This document shows, one piece after another, positions 1 to 10,880 of a stretch of DNA of 64,000 nt; the first letter of the stretch is position 1; every line of letters begins with the position of its first letter. Source of the stretch: Cycas panzhihuaensis (lineage: Eukaryota > Cycadophyta); contig CM041465.1 of the NCBI GenBank assembly GCA_023213395.1, positions 210,311,741-210,375,740 of the forward strand. The letters run 5' to 3'. The position numbers were made by a program, and so were the translations under genes. A model generated the notes under the pieces. It had not been told where the DNA came from, ran no database searches, and worked only from the letters and a program-made list of their open reading frames with translations.

Positions 1-2137
1 TGATGATATTCATGTTAGCCACTAGTACGAAAGTCTCCTCGTAGTCTATGCCTTCCGTTTGTTTGAACCCTTTTGCCACAAGGCAGGCCTTCTGCTGCTT
101 AAGTGTACCATCACAATGGAATTTGGTCTTGTAGACCCATTTGCAGCTGATTGCCTATTTGTGTTTAGGCAATTTGACCAAATCCCAAGTTCCATTCTTT
201 TCAATAGAATAGATTTCTTCATCCATGGCAGCCTTCCAATTTTCATTTTTAGAAGCCTCCTCAAAGGTGGAAGACTCATCAACACATAGCACTTCAGCCA
301 TAAGAGCAAAATTGGTTTGCTGCCTGTATTTTGATGGACATTTTCCTTTAATAATTTGGCCGTCCTGCATTGTTTGAGTATACCATTTTGGTAACTTTTT
401 GATTGATGTGACTTGAACCTCAAGATCTTCTGGTCTAAGTGGTTGATCAACAGAAGATGTGTTAGGATCAAGTGGAGCTAAGTCTGATAATGTGGACTGT
501 CTAGCAGGTGCAGATGATGTACATGGAGTTGAAGATTGAGAGGGAAGGAAAGCCTCAACAATCTTTTTGCCTTTGTCAATGGGGGTTTGGATGGATGTTG
601 AATCCAACTCCTTATGATCTTCTTCAGCAAAGATTACATCTCGTGAGAGATGCATTTTCTTTCCAATAGGATCATACAACTTATAGGCTTTGCTATGAAT
701 GGCATAACCTACAAAGATGCACTTTAGACTATGCTTGTCTAATTTAGTTCTTTGCTGATTGGAGATGTGCATATAAGCAGTGCACCCAAAAGTCCTCAAA
801 TGGCTGACAGTTGGCTTTTTGCCAAACCATGCCTCCTCTAGTGTGATGTCAGTGACTGCTGTTGTTGGACTTCGATTTGCCACATAGGTGGCTGCATGGA
901 ATGCCTTTGCCCAGTAAGCTCGAGTGAGTCCTTTTGCATGCATCATTGCTTTGGCTTTGTTAGCCAAAGTTCTATTCATTCTTTCAGAGACTCCATTTTG
1001 TTGAGGAGTGTGAGGAATAGTAAGTTGTCTCCAAATGCCATTATCCTTGCAGAATTGGGTGAATTCGTTTGAAGTAAATTCACCTCCATTGTCTGTCCTT
1101 AGTGTTTTAATGGATTGGCCAGACTTGTTCTCCACTTCAAGCTTGAATTTCTTAAACTTTTGAAATGCTTCAAACTTATGCTTGATGAAGTAAACCCAAA
1201 CTTTATGGGAGAAGTCGTCAATGAAGGAGATGTAGTACAACGCTCCTCCAAAGGATGCAGTGGGCATAGGTCCACACAAATCTGAGTGTACCAACTGCAA
1301 AGGATATGATATGCGCCAAGCTTTGCCTTTAGAGAAAGGCAAGTGATGTTGTGTCCCCATTATGCATGCTTCGCAAAGACATTTTGTGCCATATATATTT
1401 GGAAGCCCATGTACCATATTTTTGTTTACCATCTGCTTAAGATTATCTAAGCTCAAATGGCCTAGACGTTGATGCCAAAGTTGCATCTTGGACAAAGTTT
1501 GAGTGACAATGGAACCAGAGTAAGCAGAATCAAGTATTATGTTATTAGCATCCAATTTGTAGAGGCCATGATCCTCATATCCAACAGCTACTACCTGGTC
1601 ATTTTTGTCACTTATTACACATTTCCCATTCTTGAACAAAATGCTCATCTGTTGCTTGTCCGATTTGCTAACAGATAGCAAGCTCTTCTCCATGGAAGGT
1701 ACAATATAGGCATTGCCATTGGGAAATGTAGAGGAAGGATTGGAAGGAGAATGGAATGGAGCGATTGTGCCTATGCCAGAAATCTTGATAGATTCATTGT
1801 TGCCGAAGGTCACTGATTGACCTTTTCCTTCCTTGATGTCGCAAAGGAGTTTTTCACTCCCAGTCATGTGTTGAGTAGCCCCAGAGTCAATGATCCAAGT
1901 TTGATCATCCTTGGATGAATGATAAGCACAAAATAGTTTGTCCTCATCTACAAACTGATTGAAGTGGCGTTGATTGCTACCTCTAAAACCCCCCCTTCCT
2001 CTTTGACCTCCTCGATAGGCACCTCGATTTGGTCGAGGGGGTTGCTGCAACTGTTGTTGTTGGAATCTTTGTTGTTGGAATTGCTGTGGTGGCTGCTGTT
2101 GTATCTGAGTTTGTTGACGTGGCTGCTGCTGCTGTTG
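1..2137 (-). pseudogene. Cop-1 pol: protease, integrase and start of RT
   Basis: From right to left the frame encodes a Gln-rich stretch (2051-2137), an Arg/Gly-rich box (RGAYRGGQRGRGGFRG), the retropepsin motif WIIDSGATQHMTG, the GAG-pre-integrase region with LWHQRLGHL and a CLCEAC pair, then the integrase core with HSDLCGPM and RTDNGGEF, and the start of copia RT (EEIYSIEKNGTW, then GIDYEETF at the edge). The order PR-IN-RT defines copia. An in-frame TAG at about 155 replaces a Gln codon present in Cop-2, fitting a C-to-T change at a CAG site. It is in the same frame as gag, separated by one TGA. Probably not functional. Confidence 0.93.
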
Positions 2138-2950
2138 TCATGTGTGTTGTAGATCTGCTTGTTTCTTCCTACAATCAGGTGCTATGTGGCCAACTTTGCC
2201 ACAATAATGACAAACAACATTGGTCTTTGAGGAACCAATGTTCATATTCCCAAACTGCTTTGAAAGTGCAAGTTTGGGATTCTGCTTGGCCTTTGATTTG
2301 GCCGTGAATGCGCCTGATGTGGATGGTTCGTCATCATCGTCCTTGATGTAAATTTGCTTCTCTTGAAGCAACAAGCTTTCAGGTTCATTAAAAGACATTC
2401 GTTTGAGTGAACCATCTTGTGTAGTGGAAGAAATAAAGCCATTGTAGTCCTTAGGCAAAGCTTTGACAATTGTTGTTATAAGCTCATCTCTAGAGGCAGG
2501 ACTACCTAATGTATTCAATTCATTACATACTTCCTTGATGGAGGAAAGAAAAGCCGACATAAGCTTAACAAATTTTACAGAATACAATTTAGCTTTTACC
2601 ATCAATATGCGAGCTTCATCTTGCCTTTCATACAAGGAGGACAAAATGTCCCATGTTTCCTTGGAAGTCTTTGCATACACAATATTTTGATCTACATGAA
2701 CATCAATAATCATATGTAGGAATGCCAAAGCAATTTCATCTTTGGTTTCCCAAGCAACAACAAGAGCATCATCAGAATGAACAATTACATCATCATTGAT
2801 AACAGATACAGGTCGAGGTATCCTTCCAGAAACATAAGCCCAAAACTCATTCATTACCAAGAGATTTTGAGTGATCCTTTTCCATTCTTGATAGTTGTCT
2901 TGTCTGGTTAGTCTGATGGTACATGCATTGAGCATATTAATTATAGCCAT
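2138..2950 (-). pseudogene. Cop-1 gag (UBN2/retrotran_gag type) with zinc knuckle
   Basis: A 270-codon frame starts MAIINMLNACTIRLTRQDN with the QDNYQEWKR motif near the N-terminus, typical of copia gag of the UBN2/DUF4219 class. Near the C-terminus is a CCHC knuckle, CHYCGKVGHIAPDC. Gag forms the virus-like particle and the knuckle binds element RNA. The start is chosen because Cop-2 has the same start. The frame ends at TGA (2138-2140), but the same frame stays open through pol, so this stop probably broke a single gag-pol ORF. Confidence 0.92.
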
Positions 2951-5399
2951 GTTAAAGTTGTAAGGCTTGAAGCTAGTAGATAACTTGGAGACTCAAAGCT
3001 TTCGTCGCTTAAATTTCACCTTCTAACGAAACCAACAATTTTAATCTTACTAGAAGATCCAACAACTGAATGAGATGATGACGGGTGGAGGACTAGGCTA
3101 AGGAGTTGGTCCAATCCTAATCTATAGAGGAGATCCAACAGTTGGCCAAGTTAAATCTAGGACAAGGCAGGTAGGGTTGATCTGCATGGACGTACCATGC
3201 TTTCCCTAGGATTCACAGCCCCAATAACACCCTTTTCGAACCTCCTTTCCCTCAAGCAACCTTAATTATCGGGCACTGACCGTACATTCGATTGGTCCCC
3301 TAGGGAATGCACCAAGCTTAAGGTTATTTTAGAGGCAAAGTTTGAACCCTTTTCGGGCCTCTTCAACAAGATTTTAAAGTCACTTTTTAGAAGATTAAAG
3401 TGGACTTAGAATTTATTTTACTTGGATGATGTTTTTATGAAAGTTGCTTGATTAAGCTTACAATGAGAGGAGCTTCAAAAAGAAGTAATCTAGTACATCA
3501 AATAAACACTTAAGAAGTGTTGTTACAATGAGTACTTAATGAAGTGAGAGTGCTATACAAATCCAAGTAAAATATGCTTGAGTACAATGAGTTTTGAAAA
3601 ATAAGCACTTGAAGAAAAAGTTAAGTACTCAATGAAGGAAAGCAAAGCCTTGTGATGAAAGTACAAGTGGGTTCCTTTTAATGCTCAAAATTGAAGAGAA
3701 GAAGACCACTTGCGAAATGAAGACACCAAGCACCACGTGTTGGGACTTTAAAATAGTCCCAACAATCAACAAATGAAGTGATTTTATTAAATAAAAAAGT
3801 GTTCTTGAGCCCTTTCCATGCAAGGTGCCTTATGGAAGTGACAAATATCACTTTGACAGAATATTAACACTTTAAAATCACTTTAACAAGGCCCTTTTAG
3901 CACTTGTACAACATCAAATAAGTACTTGGAATGCCAAAATCAAGGGCTAAAATAATAATCCTTTTTTGAAACTTTGAGCAACAAGGACACCACGCAGGGA
4001 GCCTTAATAAGCACTTTAAACAAGTATTTTTTTAATCTTCCAAGAAGAGAGAATGACTTAGCATCAACTTTTTAATGAAATTACTAAGTATCAAGGAAGA
4101 TTTTTAGCTCCAAAAGTATAAAAAATATGTGATTTTTTTCCTTAAGAAAATTAAGCCAATGGTCACCATGCAAGGTGCCTTGACTAAAAAATAGCTTAAT
4201 AAAGGAAAAGAAATTTCACTATTAATGGGAGAAAACACTGAAAAGCCTTGATTTATTCTCCCATTCACTAGAGTGAAGTCAATGTAGTTAAAAAATTAAA
4301 AAATCACTAAAAAAAACTTGAAAATGGCTTAAGAAGGTGATTTTTTAATGTTTTAAGTGACTTAGGTTAAAAAACTTTAGAACATAAAGGATTATGTAAA
4401 GAAGAATATTCTACAGAATGTTCTAAAGAATATAAACTAAAGTATATATGAGTAAAGTGTATTGTAAATATTTCAAAAAATCAAAATTTTCATAGCGACG
4501 GCGCGAGCGACTTCCGTGGACACTTAGGCGGACAGATCTCCGTGTAGAGACGACCGATCGACCCGGGATTCTAGCCACAGGGGCGCTCAACCCAAACAGA
4601 GGTTTAGCTCAGATTTGAGCTCTGTCAGCAACCCGTGGAGAGAGAACGAGCCAAATGGCTCTATGGTTGTGTGCACAACTGGAGAAGACAGAAGCGGGTG
4701 CCGCGCTTTGTTAGGGTGACGTCCATTCACCGTACGGTCTTCGTGGGACCCACAAAGAGGAGGGACGTATTTCCAACGGCTACTAATCATAATATTCACC
4801 CTTCAGAAGTGTTTTGGAGCTCTATCTGGGGTTTGAGAAGCTGTCCAGTGATGTATTCAGGCCTGTAGTAAGTCTGTTGAACTGTAGAAACTTTAAAGAG
4901 TCAAGAAATACTCAATATCATCAGAGATTAGCTCATAATATCTGAAACTTAGCTATAAGATCTGCAGGGTACAGAAAGCCTTTAAATTTTCCACTCGCTG
5001 AGAGTGGATTCTCAATTGACCAGTCAGGTACAAGTTAAAAAACAATAGAAAGTGAATTCTTAGTGTTAAACAACAGATTTGAGCTTTAAATTGGTTTTTG
5101 AAGATAGATCTGAGTAAGAAAGTTCAACAAAACAATATTTTTAAAAGGAAGTCATTATTTGTAACAGCTTTTTGTGCTGCACCCAACAGGTCTATCTAAA
5201 AAAAGAAATTTTAGATTTGAAAAAGTATCCCTGCTCCAGTCTTCAGAACTGCTCCAACAAAGTCTTGATCTTATAGTGGTGAGCTTAAACAATCCTTGGA
5301 TCGCCTTCAGAGAGCGAAGGTCGTCACCAAGGGTTTGTAAAACCCACTCTAAGTCTTCCTTGAAGAAGAAATCAGAATAGAGGGAACTAGTCTCCTCTA
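2951..5399 (-). other. Cop-1 untranslated leader, 2.4 kb
   Basis: This lies between PBS and gag. The gag-proximal part (about 2950-4200) is similar to the Cop-2 leader at 36000-36940, including the segments around 3230-3400 and 3640-3840. The PBS-proximal part differs: Cop-1 has a GC-rich island at 4495-4770, and Cop-2 has tandem repeats instead. I see no credible coding region; short frames here lack any domain. Confidence 0.75.
4495..4770. other. GC- and CpG-rich island inside the Cop-1 leader
   Basis: About 275 bp begins with GCGACGGCGCGAGCGACTTC and is rich in CpG, while the flanks are strongly AT-rich. It is absent from the Cop-2 leader. Composition suggests captured host promoter or 5'UTR sequence, or an exchanged leader module. 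No product is recognised. Confidence 0.5.
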
Positions 5400-5411
5400 G
5401 CTCTGATACCA
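5400..5411 (-). promoter_or_regulatory. Cop-1 primer-binding site (tRNA-iMet type)
   Basis: On the minus strand this reads TGGTATCAGAGC, the usual plant PBS complementary to the 3' end of initiator tRNA-Met. It lies two bases inside the 5' LTR. Confidence 0.92.
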
Positions 5412-5413
5412 AA

Positions 5414-5946
5414 TGTGAAACGTAGGCCAAAGGATTAAAATGCCTAAGACCTACAAAGCCAAGATCTTGAAGATAGTTCACCTCTAGTTCTAAATGACAT
5501 AAGAGCAAAAAACTAAGATAAACAAGATCAAGGAAGCAAGATGATACCAAGATGTGAGGAGAAGGAATTAGTCCTACTCCAAAGAATACCAATTGATTAG
5601 CAAAATGGCAACATAATAATATAGCTCCAACTCCATATGAGAACAATGAGGAAAGGTCTCAATATATAGAGTGAAAGGAGAGACCTAAGGCATTGGATGT
5701 TTGACAAGTGTCAAACATCTAAGGTACATGCCTTGCATGCAGGACATGTGTCCTTTTAGGGCTCTCAAGTGAGCAAAAGTGCATGGGGGTCCATTTGACC
5801 CTTTAGTGACAATGTTGTGTCACTAGGAAAGAATGTGGGTGTGCAGTTTATCACTTAAGTGATAAGTCACCCCTAAAGTACAAAAGTACAAATATTACAT
5901 AAAAAATAAAGTACATAGGCTTAACATGTAAACATAAGGTTTAACA
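5414..5946 (-). repeat. Cop-1 5' LTR
   Basis: 533 bp bounded by TG...CA and homologous in reverse to the Cop-2 LTRs. The shared U3 blocks include a palindrome around TTATCACTTAAGTGATAA and a TTTGACA/TGTCAAA inverted repeat at about 5696-5720. The PBS directly abuts its inner end. Confidence 0.92.
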
Positions 5947-6633
5947 AGCTCAAGCTTGATCTACTACATGTTTTGTGTAATAAAGGGTTCCCAATTGCAC
6001 ATGAAGACAAAGAAAACAAAGTTCAAGAACCATCACTCTAAAGGACCACTCCAAAGGTGACATTGCAAGATTGAAGACCAAGATCAAGTCCAAGACATTG
6101 TGTTTAAGACCTTTCCAAGATCAAGATGCTCTAAATTCAAAGAAGGCAAAGTACATATTAATCAAATTAGAGGTCATGTTTAATGTCCTAAGTCCATTGT
6201 CAAGTGTCATGTTAGTCTTCAATATTCAGTCACTTTTTGTAGTCTTGACATTAAACATTAAGGGGAGGTGTTAAAGTATAATGTTTAATGTATTTATGAT
6301 TAAGTAAAGTGTGTCCTAGGATTAATAATCATAGTCCTAAGTCTTAGAGTCCAAGAGTCATTATAATATTGTGTGAGAAGATAGAAGTTTATTGGTCAAG
6401 TTAGTTGGTGTAATGTCATTGGTCAGGACAAAGGTATTTGTCCATATGCATTACTTGTCTTATATGTCCTCCCAACTATTTTGTATATAAAGGTGGTTGA
6501 GGTAGTATATGTCATCATGTATCATCAAGGCTCATGTTGAGTCTATGGTGCTTTGGTATGTTAATATATTCTGATTATCTTCATTGATATTGTTATTGTG
6601 AATGATGAATGTCTTCCATGTTAAACTCTAACA
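5947..6633 (+). mobile_element. Frag-I: 3' end of a plus-strand LTR element
   Basis: About 320 bp of non-coding internal sequence ends in a polypurine tract (AAGGGGAGG) directly before an LTR start, TGTTAAAGTA. Only the 3' end remains in the window. The 5' part was probably separated by Cop-1 insertion, whose right end is at 5946. The superfamily is probably copia from the LTR style, but no coding domain is present to prove it. Confidence 0.6.
6269..6633 (+). repeat. 3' LTR of Frag-I
   Basis: About 365 bp from TGTTAAAGTATAATG to ...CTCTAACA, preceded by a polypurine tract, with a TATA-like TGTATATAAAGG at about 6482. The right end is inferred from the CA dinucleotide and the change to Gyp-E1 sequence. 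The other LTR and the TSD are not in the window. Confidence 0.6.
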
Positions 6634-8274
6634 AAACTCAAGGTGAAGTTACACAACGGTAGTATGAAGACAACGAGGAACAAGTGAAAGAACAACTAGA
6701 TTTTGAAAAAGAATCTCAATAAACTTCATGCAAGGTACTCATTGATTCTGTATTACACATGCACATTTCTTTTGGTAGTGTCATTTGTCCTCTCCCTTTT
6801 CCTAGCTTAATAGCTATAGTAAAAATCTCTTTTCTTCATCCCATTATTAGACATTAACCCCTTAACTCTAACTTTTTCATAGGTCAAATCCCAATTTCCC
6901 TTTGTAACCCTAGTTCATCTCTTTACTTACGTACTCTGTCACCCCCTATAGACCATCCTTAATGGGATGCTCTACAACTTCAATCTGTTCGTCAAGTTTC
7001 ATCTTTTAGTATTACCCCTTACAAAACCCCTTCCAACTTTTCCCAAATCCCTTCAATTTCATATTATCAATACTATATTTTTCTGTTAAATCTTTTCTTT
7101 TGTTTGAATACCATTCGTAAAAACATATTAAAACCTTTTTTTCATAAAGAACGTTTATCATTGATTCCCCATCCATCTTTTTCTTCCAAAAAGTTTTGTG
7201 GTCCAATAAAATCCACACAAATTCTCATCTCCATCCGAGGCAAATACCAAATTTTATCCTTTATTCTTACACCTTTAGTACTATGCCTAATCTTAGTTCA
7301 TAATCCCACCTCTTCTTCCCTTCTTCATGATAAGAAATCATCATTTCAGGATCCCTATGATCAATTCTTTTTCCAGAGTCACCACCCAAGTTCTCATTAT
7401 TTTACTCCCCTTGTCTGCAACAATCCTTTCCATTTAAAAATAACACGTGCAAACAGAAGGCAAGACCAGGACGAGACATTTGTGACACCTCACAGGTCCT
7501 AGGATCATTCTAATATAGAACAAGATAAATCATGTACCTGACCCCCAGAACAAACATCTGCAAATTCAAGACGCCTGCCAGTAAAGCTCAACAAAAGACA
7601 CAAGATCGAGCTAAATGTTCATGACCTACAGATCTAGTAGGTGGTGGTTGGAAGATTAGACCTAGCTACAAGCAATTCTCAATACTTCGAGGGAAAAGTA
7701 TCATTTAAAGGGGAGGGGAAATGTAGCATTCCCAAAATAAAAAAAGAAGTCGGTTTTATATGGGGAATTTATTATGATGAAGTTGATTTTTAAAGGAATT
7801 AAAAGAAGAATCATTTATTTTATCTTATTATGAAGTCGGTTTTGGAGGGAAAAATGAGAGCTTGGTTTTAAAGGCTATAAATAGAGTAGCCTCCCTCATT
7901 TGTAAATCAGTCTTGGAGAATTTTGTGTATTGGAAAAATGGCTTCATGCCATTAGGGCCTTGATCTTGTTGGAGGGTCATTCTTGCCGCGAAGAAGGTTC
8001 ATCATTGCTAGACATTTTGTATCAGGTGACATGGTTTTGTTAATGTTATTCATTTTATTACTCCATTACTGCTATCAATGATTGTATGAATGATTTATAC
8101 AATTGTTGAGTTGAGTGTTGTGAATACAATCTGCTGTAAGTCCTATTGAATTAGAAGGGTTATATGCTATAATTATATGTGAGCCTGCCAGAATTATTAC
8201 CTCTGTGTGAAAGTAAAGCCATAAAATGCTAGAGAATCTGCTGTATTATTGTTATCTGCTAGGAAAAACCTACA
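6634..8274 (+). mobile_element. Gyp-E1: 3' part of a pol-less LTR element
   Basis: About 1.1 kb of internal sequence is followed by a polypurine tract (AAAGGGGAGGGGAAA) and a 553 bp LTR. Both parts align by eye with the minus-strand Gyp-E: 6750-7480 matches 28690-29900 read backwards, apart from a 0.5 kb insertion in Gyp-E. No gag or pol domain is seen. Gyp-C sequence resumes immediately after it, so Gyp-E1 probably inserted into Gyp-C. Its left TSD copy is outside the window. Confidence 0.78.
7722..8274 (+). repeat. Gyp-E1 3' LTR
   Basis: Bounded by TGTAGCATTCC and CCTACA. It holds the same landmarks as the Gyp-E LTRs: GAAGTCGGTTTT, GGCTATAAATAGAG (TATA region, about 7871) and a stretch around GGCTTCATGCCATTAGGGCC. 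Confidence 0.82.
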
Positions 8275-8425
8275 TCAATTTGTTGTTTAGGAAAGGGCCC
8301 ACTACATTTCTTAACAAGTATTTCCGCCATTGGTGGATGGCGTGCATGATGGCCAACATTTCTTTATCATATATAGGTTTGAGGCATTCCCGATCATTGA
8401 GCTTTCAACTTTTGTATGCAATCGG
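8275..8425 (-). pseudogene. Gyp-C RNase H, downstream fragment
   Basis: On the minus strand from 8425 this reads PIAYKS, a stop, then KLNDRECLKPIYDKEMLAIM and HAIHQWRKYLL, matching Gyp-B RNase H at about 47035-47140. A short deletion follows RKYLLRN, then a likely FLNNKL, before the Gyp-E1 LTR. It is the direct continuation of the fragment at 13971-14110. Confidence 0.85.
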
Positions 8426-9309
8426 TGTTGTCTTATAGATTCCACACCCTTCGTGGTATCAATGCACGTGTCACGGTTACACAGCTATAGTCTAGTTTTA
8501 GGACACACAACATGGTTATACACATACATTCCACATACATTCCATATATAATTCACGTAATGGTACACAAAGATGTAATTCAATACATATTTCAAAGACA
8601 TCATCAACATACATCAAGAATGCACCAATTTCCACATAACTCTTCTTTTATTAATTCAACAGTTCATTTACACAGGGGCTGGAATGCGTTCCTGAGCATT
8701 CCAAAGAAGATACACCTCTGTTACATATGCGTACCCAGATGGTACTTATCATGCACTCATGCTCCAATCGGCTGTCATGCGTACTGTCATCTGCACCTTT
8801 GCGTACTCTTGATCTCCGGCTCTCACCCTCCGAGAGTATGTCATGGAATTGAATCACTCGGCTCTCACCCTCGAGCACATGACATAGGAATGAATAACTC
8901 GGCTCTCACCCTGGAATGGTCCTCAAAGCACCATTAAATATGTCCCTTTGATGCCTTTTGGATGAAAGGTTATGACCCAAAGTCATAACCATACCTTTTT
9001 GTTACCAAGGTACCCTTTCACTTTAACACTTGATTAAGTCTCCTTAATGGTGTCTTTTCTGGTCCGTACATCCGTACTTATGTCCTTTTGGGCTGACGTC
9101 ATCATTTCTGGGCGCCTTTGGGTCATATCTGTCCATTTGTGCCTTGCTATGCATGCATTCACTGAAAAGGTGATTCAGATGCGTATGCGATGCGTGTCAT
9201 CACGTGCATTACATATTTTTTACCTTTTTCCACTATGCGTACCTCCGTACCGTCCGTACTTGCATTCCTTTGGTCAATACAAGCCTGTGAGTCAATTTTC
9301 ATGCCAACA
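8426..9309 (-). repeat. D1 3' LTR (left copy)
   Basis: 884 bp from TGTTGTCTTATAG to TTTTCATGCCAACA. It matches the right copy over long identical runs (for example 8600-8700) separated by short clusters of multi-base differences. On the element's sense strand the outer part is rich in GTAC. It carries three tRNA-Glu anticodon-arm complementary motifs. Confidence 0.92.
8814..8911 (-). repeat. Three motifs complementary to tRNA-Glu anticodon arm, D1 3' LTR
   Basis: The plus strand reads CTCCGGCTCTCACCC (8814-8828), CTCGGCTCTCACCC (8857-8870) and CTCGGCTCTCACCC (8898-8911). Plant nuclear tRNA-Glu(CUC), as I remember it, contains CTCGGCTCTCACCC in its anticodon stem-loop. The element RNA is on the minus strand, so it carries the complement. 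The motif is conserved in all four D-family LTRs. Confidence 0.7.
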
Positions 9310-9690
9310 TCTATCCCGGGGTCAACATGATTGGGTTGAGCATCCTTGCTCAAAAATTCAAAATTTGGGATATTCCTCCCCCTCATTCTAAAATTGCTCT
9401 TCTTTGCCTTTGCTCCACTGCTTGGTCGCCATTCTTGGTTAATAAATCCTCATCTATTGGTGCTTTATTTTGTTTGACTCTCCCTTGATTTTCCGTATGA
9501 TGGTATATCTTTCCTCCATGCTTCACCATATTGCTTGTTTGTATGATATGAGTTACGGTTGTTTTTCTGTTTTTAAATTTTTTTTTTTGTATTTTATGTT
9601 ACATACTGAACTGAATCACGTTCCGGTATCAAGGCAATTCGATTTTGCCTCAACTTCATGCAACACGCTATGGTACAACCAACTGATTCA
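9310..9690 (-). other. D1 3' untranslated internal region
   Basis: Lies between the integrase C-terminal remnant and the 3' LTR. It is homologous in reverse to D2 18410-18782 and shares the segment around GGTCAACATGATTGGGTTGA. There is no coding domain. Confidence 0.6.
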
Positions 9691-9990
9691 GCTGGTAAGT
9701 TGCTCCACCCTAGTTGATATAGGGTTTCAGTTTACTACCCTTGACCATTTCGTAATAAGCGGCCCGATAGTTTTTCAACTCGATAGTGCCATTCGGTACA
9801 CTTTCTCAATCATATATGGGCCTTTCCAATGCATCTTCAATTCTCCTTGGGTTGTTTGGGATTTGTTGTCGAATCGCCATACTCGATCACCCTTCTTGAA
9901 ATACGATGTCTTGTCGCGGCGGTGGGTGCCTTGTCCTTTTCCGCCTTTTCCTTGGTGTGGTATGCTTTGTCGATTTCTTCTTATGATCCC
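9691..9990 (-). pseudogene. D1 integrase C-terminal remnant
   Basis: The minus strand encodes TSYFKKGDRVWRFDNKSQ and ELKMHWKGPYMIEKVYR, resembling the SH3-like/GPY-type tail at the end of gypsy integrases. No HHCC or DDE core precedes it: it follows directly on the protease region. The same junction is present in D2 at about 18115, which dates the pol deletion before the two insertions. Confidence 0.75.
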
Positions 9991-10880
9991 TTAATTGGTC
10001 TTCTCTAACCAATGTTCTCTACAATGTCTCGAATGGGAAATTCCATATAGTGGTTCTCCATAAAAGGTCTTCACATAATCTCCAACATATTCTCCACGAT
10101 TTCTATCTTCTGGAGTGGCAACTATTTCGGTCACATTCCGAGAAAGTAGGTTACATCTATAGGATGAGGGGTTGACTTCATAATTGTCCCGTAGCCAATA
10201 ATCCACAAATCTCATCTCGTTTTCATCATCTGAAGAATTGTAAATTTCTCCAAAATAGGTCGGTTCTTCTTTCTGGTAATGGGTCGATGTTGTAGGCTTC
10301 TTCGCAGTATGATAGAGGTTTTCTTTGTCACATGAAGAAGTTGTTGCTTCCCTTACAACGGTTGTACTTGATCCGTTGTCAGGTATCACCTCAATGGAGT
10401 TCTTCCCCAACATTGGTAATACTACTTTATTTCCTTCATCTAACAAGGTGAAGGTTACGTCTTTCCAACTTTGGAGACATTGGGTTTTGTATAGCCATGG
10501 TCTCCCCAATAAAAGCGGATAGGAGTTGCACCTTTCTCCGTTTCCACAATCGTAAAATCGATCTTTCGACAATTCACCGCCACATCCACTTTGGTGTTGG
10601 TCAGTTTTCCCATGGGTCGTACCAATAGTTCATTAGCCAATTTCGGCGAATAAGTCGGCCTTCCATTCGGGCTTCCCAATCTCGCCATGTTGCACCGGTG
10701 GTAACACGCTCATCGCGCCTCCATCAACAATTACCCGTGGAATGTTTCTCCCAAAGGATCGACATGGTTACCATCGGATCCATGTCGAATGATGGTATAA
10801 TTTGCTTCCAACTCTTGGTAATTCCCTTCTGTAACACTCCTCCTTTGATCCAATCAATAACTTGAGACAAAGGAATAGTT
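9991..10880 (-). pseudogene. D1 retropepsin-like protease region
   Basis: Overlapping minus-strand frames give YSPKLANELLVRPMGKLTN, VDVAVNCRKIDFTIVET and PLLLGRPWLYKTQCLQSWKD, the last being the conserved LLGRPWL block that ends aspartic protease domains in Tat/Athila-type gypsy polyproteins. Gyp-A has the related TLVGRPWLLAIEAIQDWG. A frameshift lies near 10500-10570. The canonical DTG/DSG was not resolved because of frame damage. Confidence 0.75.

Larger units (their letters stand above)
1..5946 (-). mobile_element. Cop-1, Ty1/copia LTR retrotransposon, 5' two thirds only
   Basis: Read on the minus strand, this has a 5' LTR (5414-5946), a tRNA-iMet type PBS, a leader of about 2.45 kb, gag and the start of pol. 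The window ends inside reverse transcriptase, so the 3' part and 3' LTR are outside. Its protein is close to that of Cop-2 at 34260-41683, so the two are one family. It adjoins Frag-I at 5947, which it probably interrupted. The matching target-site duplication would be off the left edge and cannot be checked. Confidence 0.93.

Noticed and set aside
4495-4868. Possible host gene exon in the GC-rich part of the Cop-1 leader
   Set aside because: Open frames of 70-77 codons exist but show no domain, splice context or conservation; kept only as a composition anomaly.
5155-5646. 163-codon minus-strand open frame
   Set aside because: It spans leader, PBS and LTR of Cop-1 and has no known domain; LTR and PBS signals explain the sequence.
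8814-8911. tRNA-Glu genes or a tRNA-derived SINE
   Set aside because: Only the anticodon-arm segment matches; acceptor, D and T arms and pol III A/B boxes are absent, and the motif repeats within an LTR.
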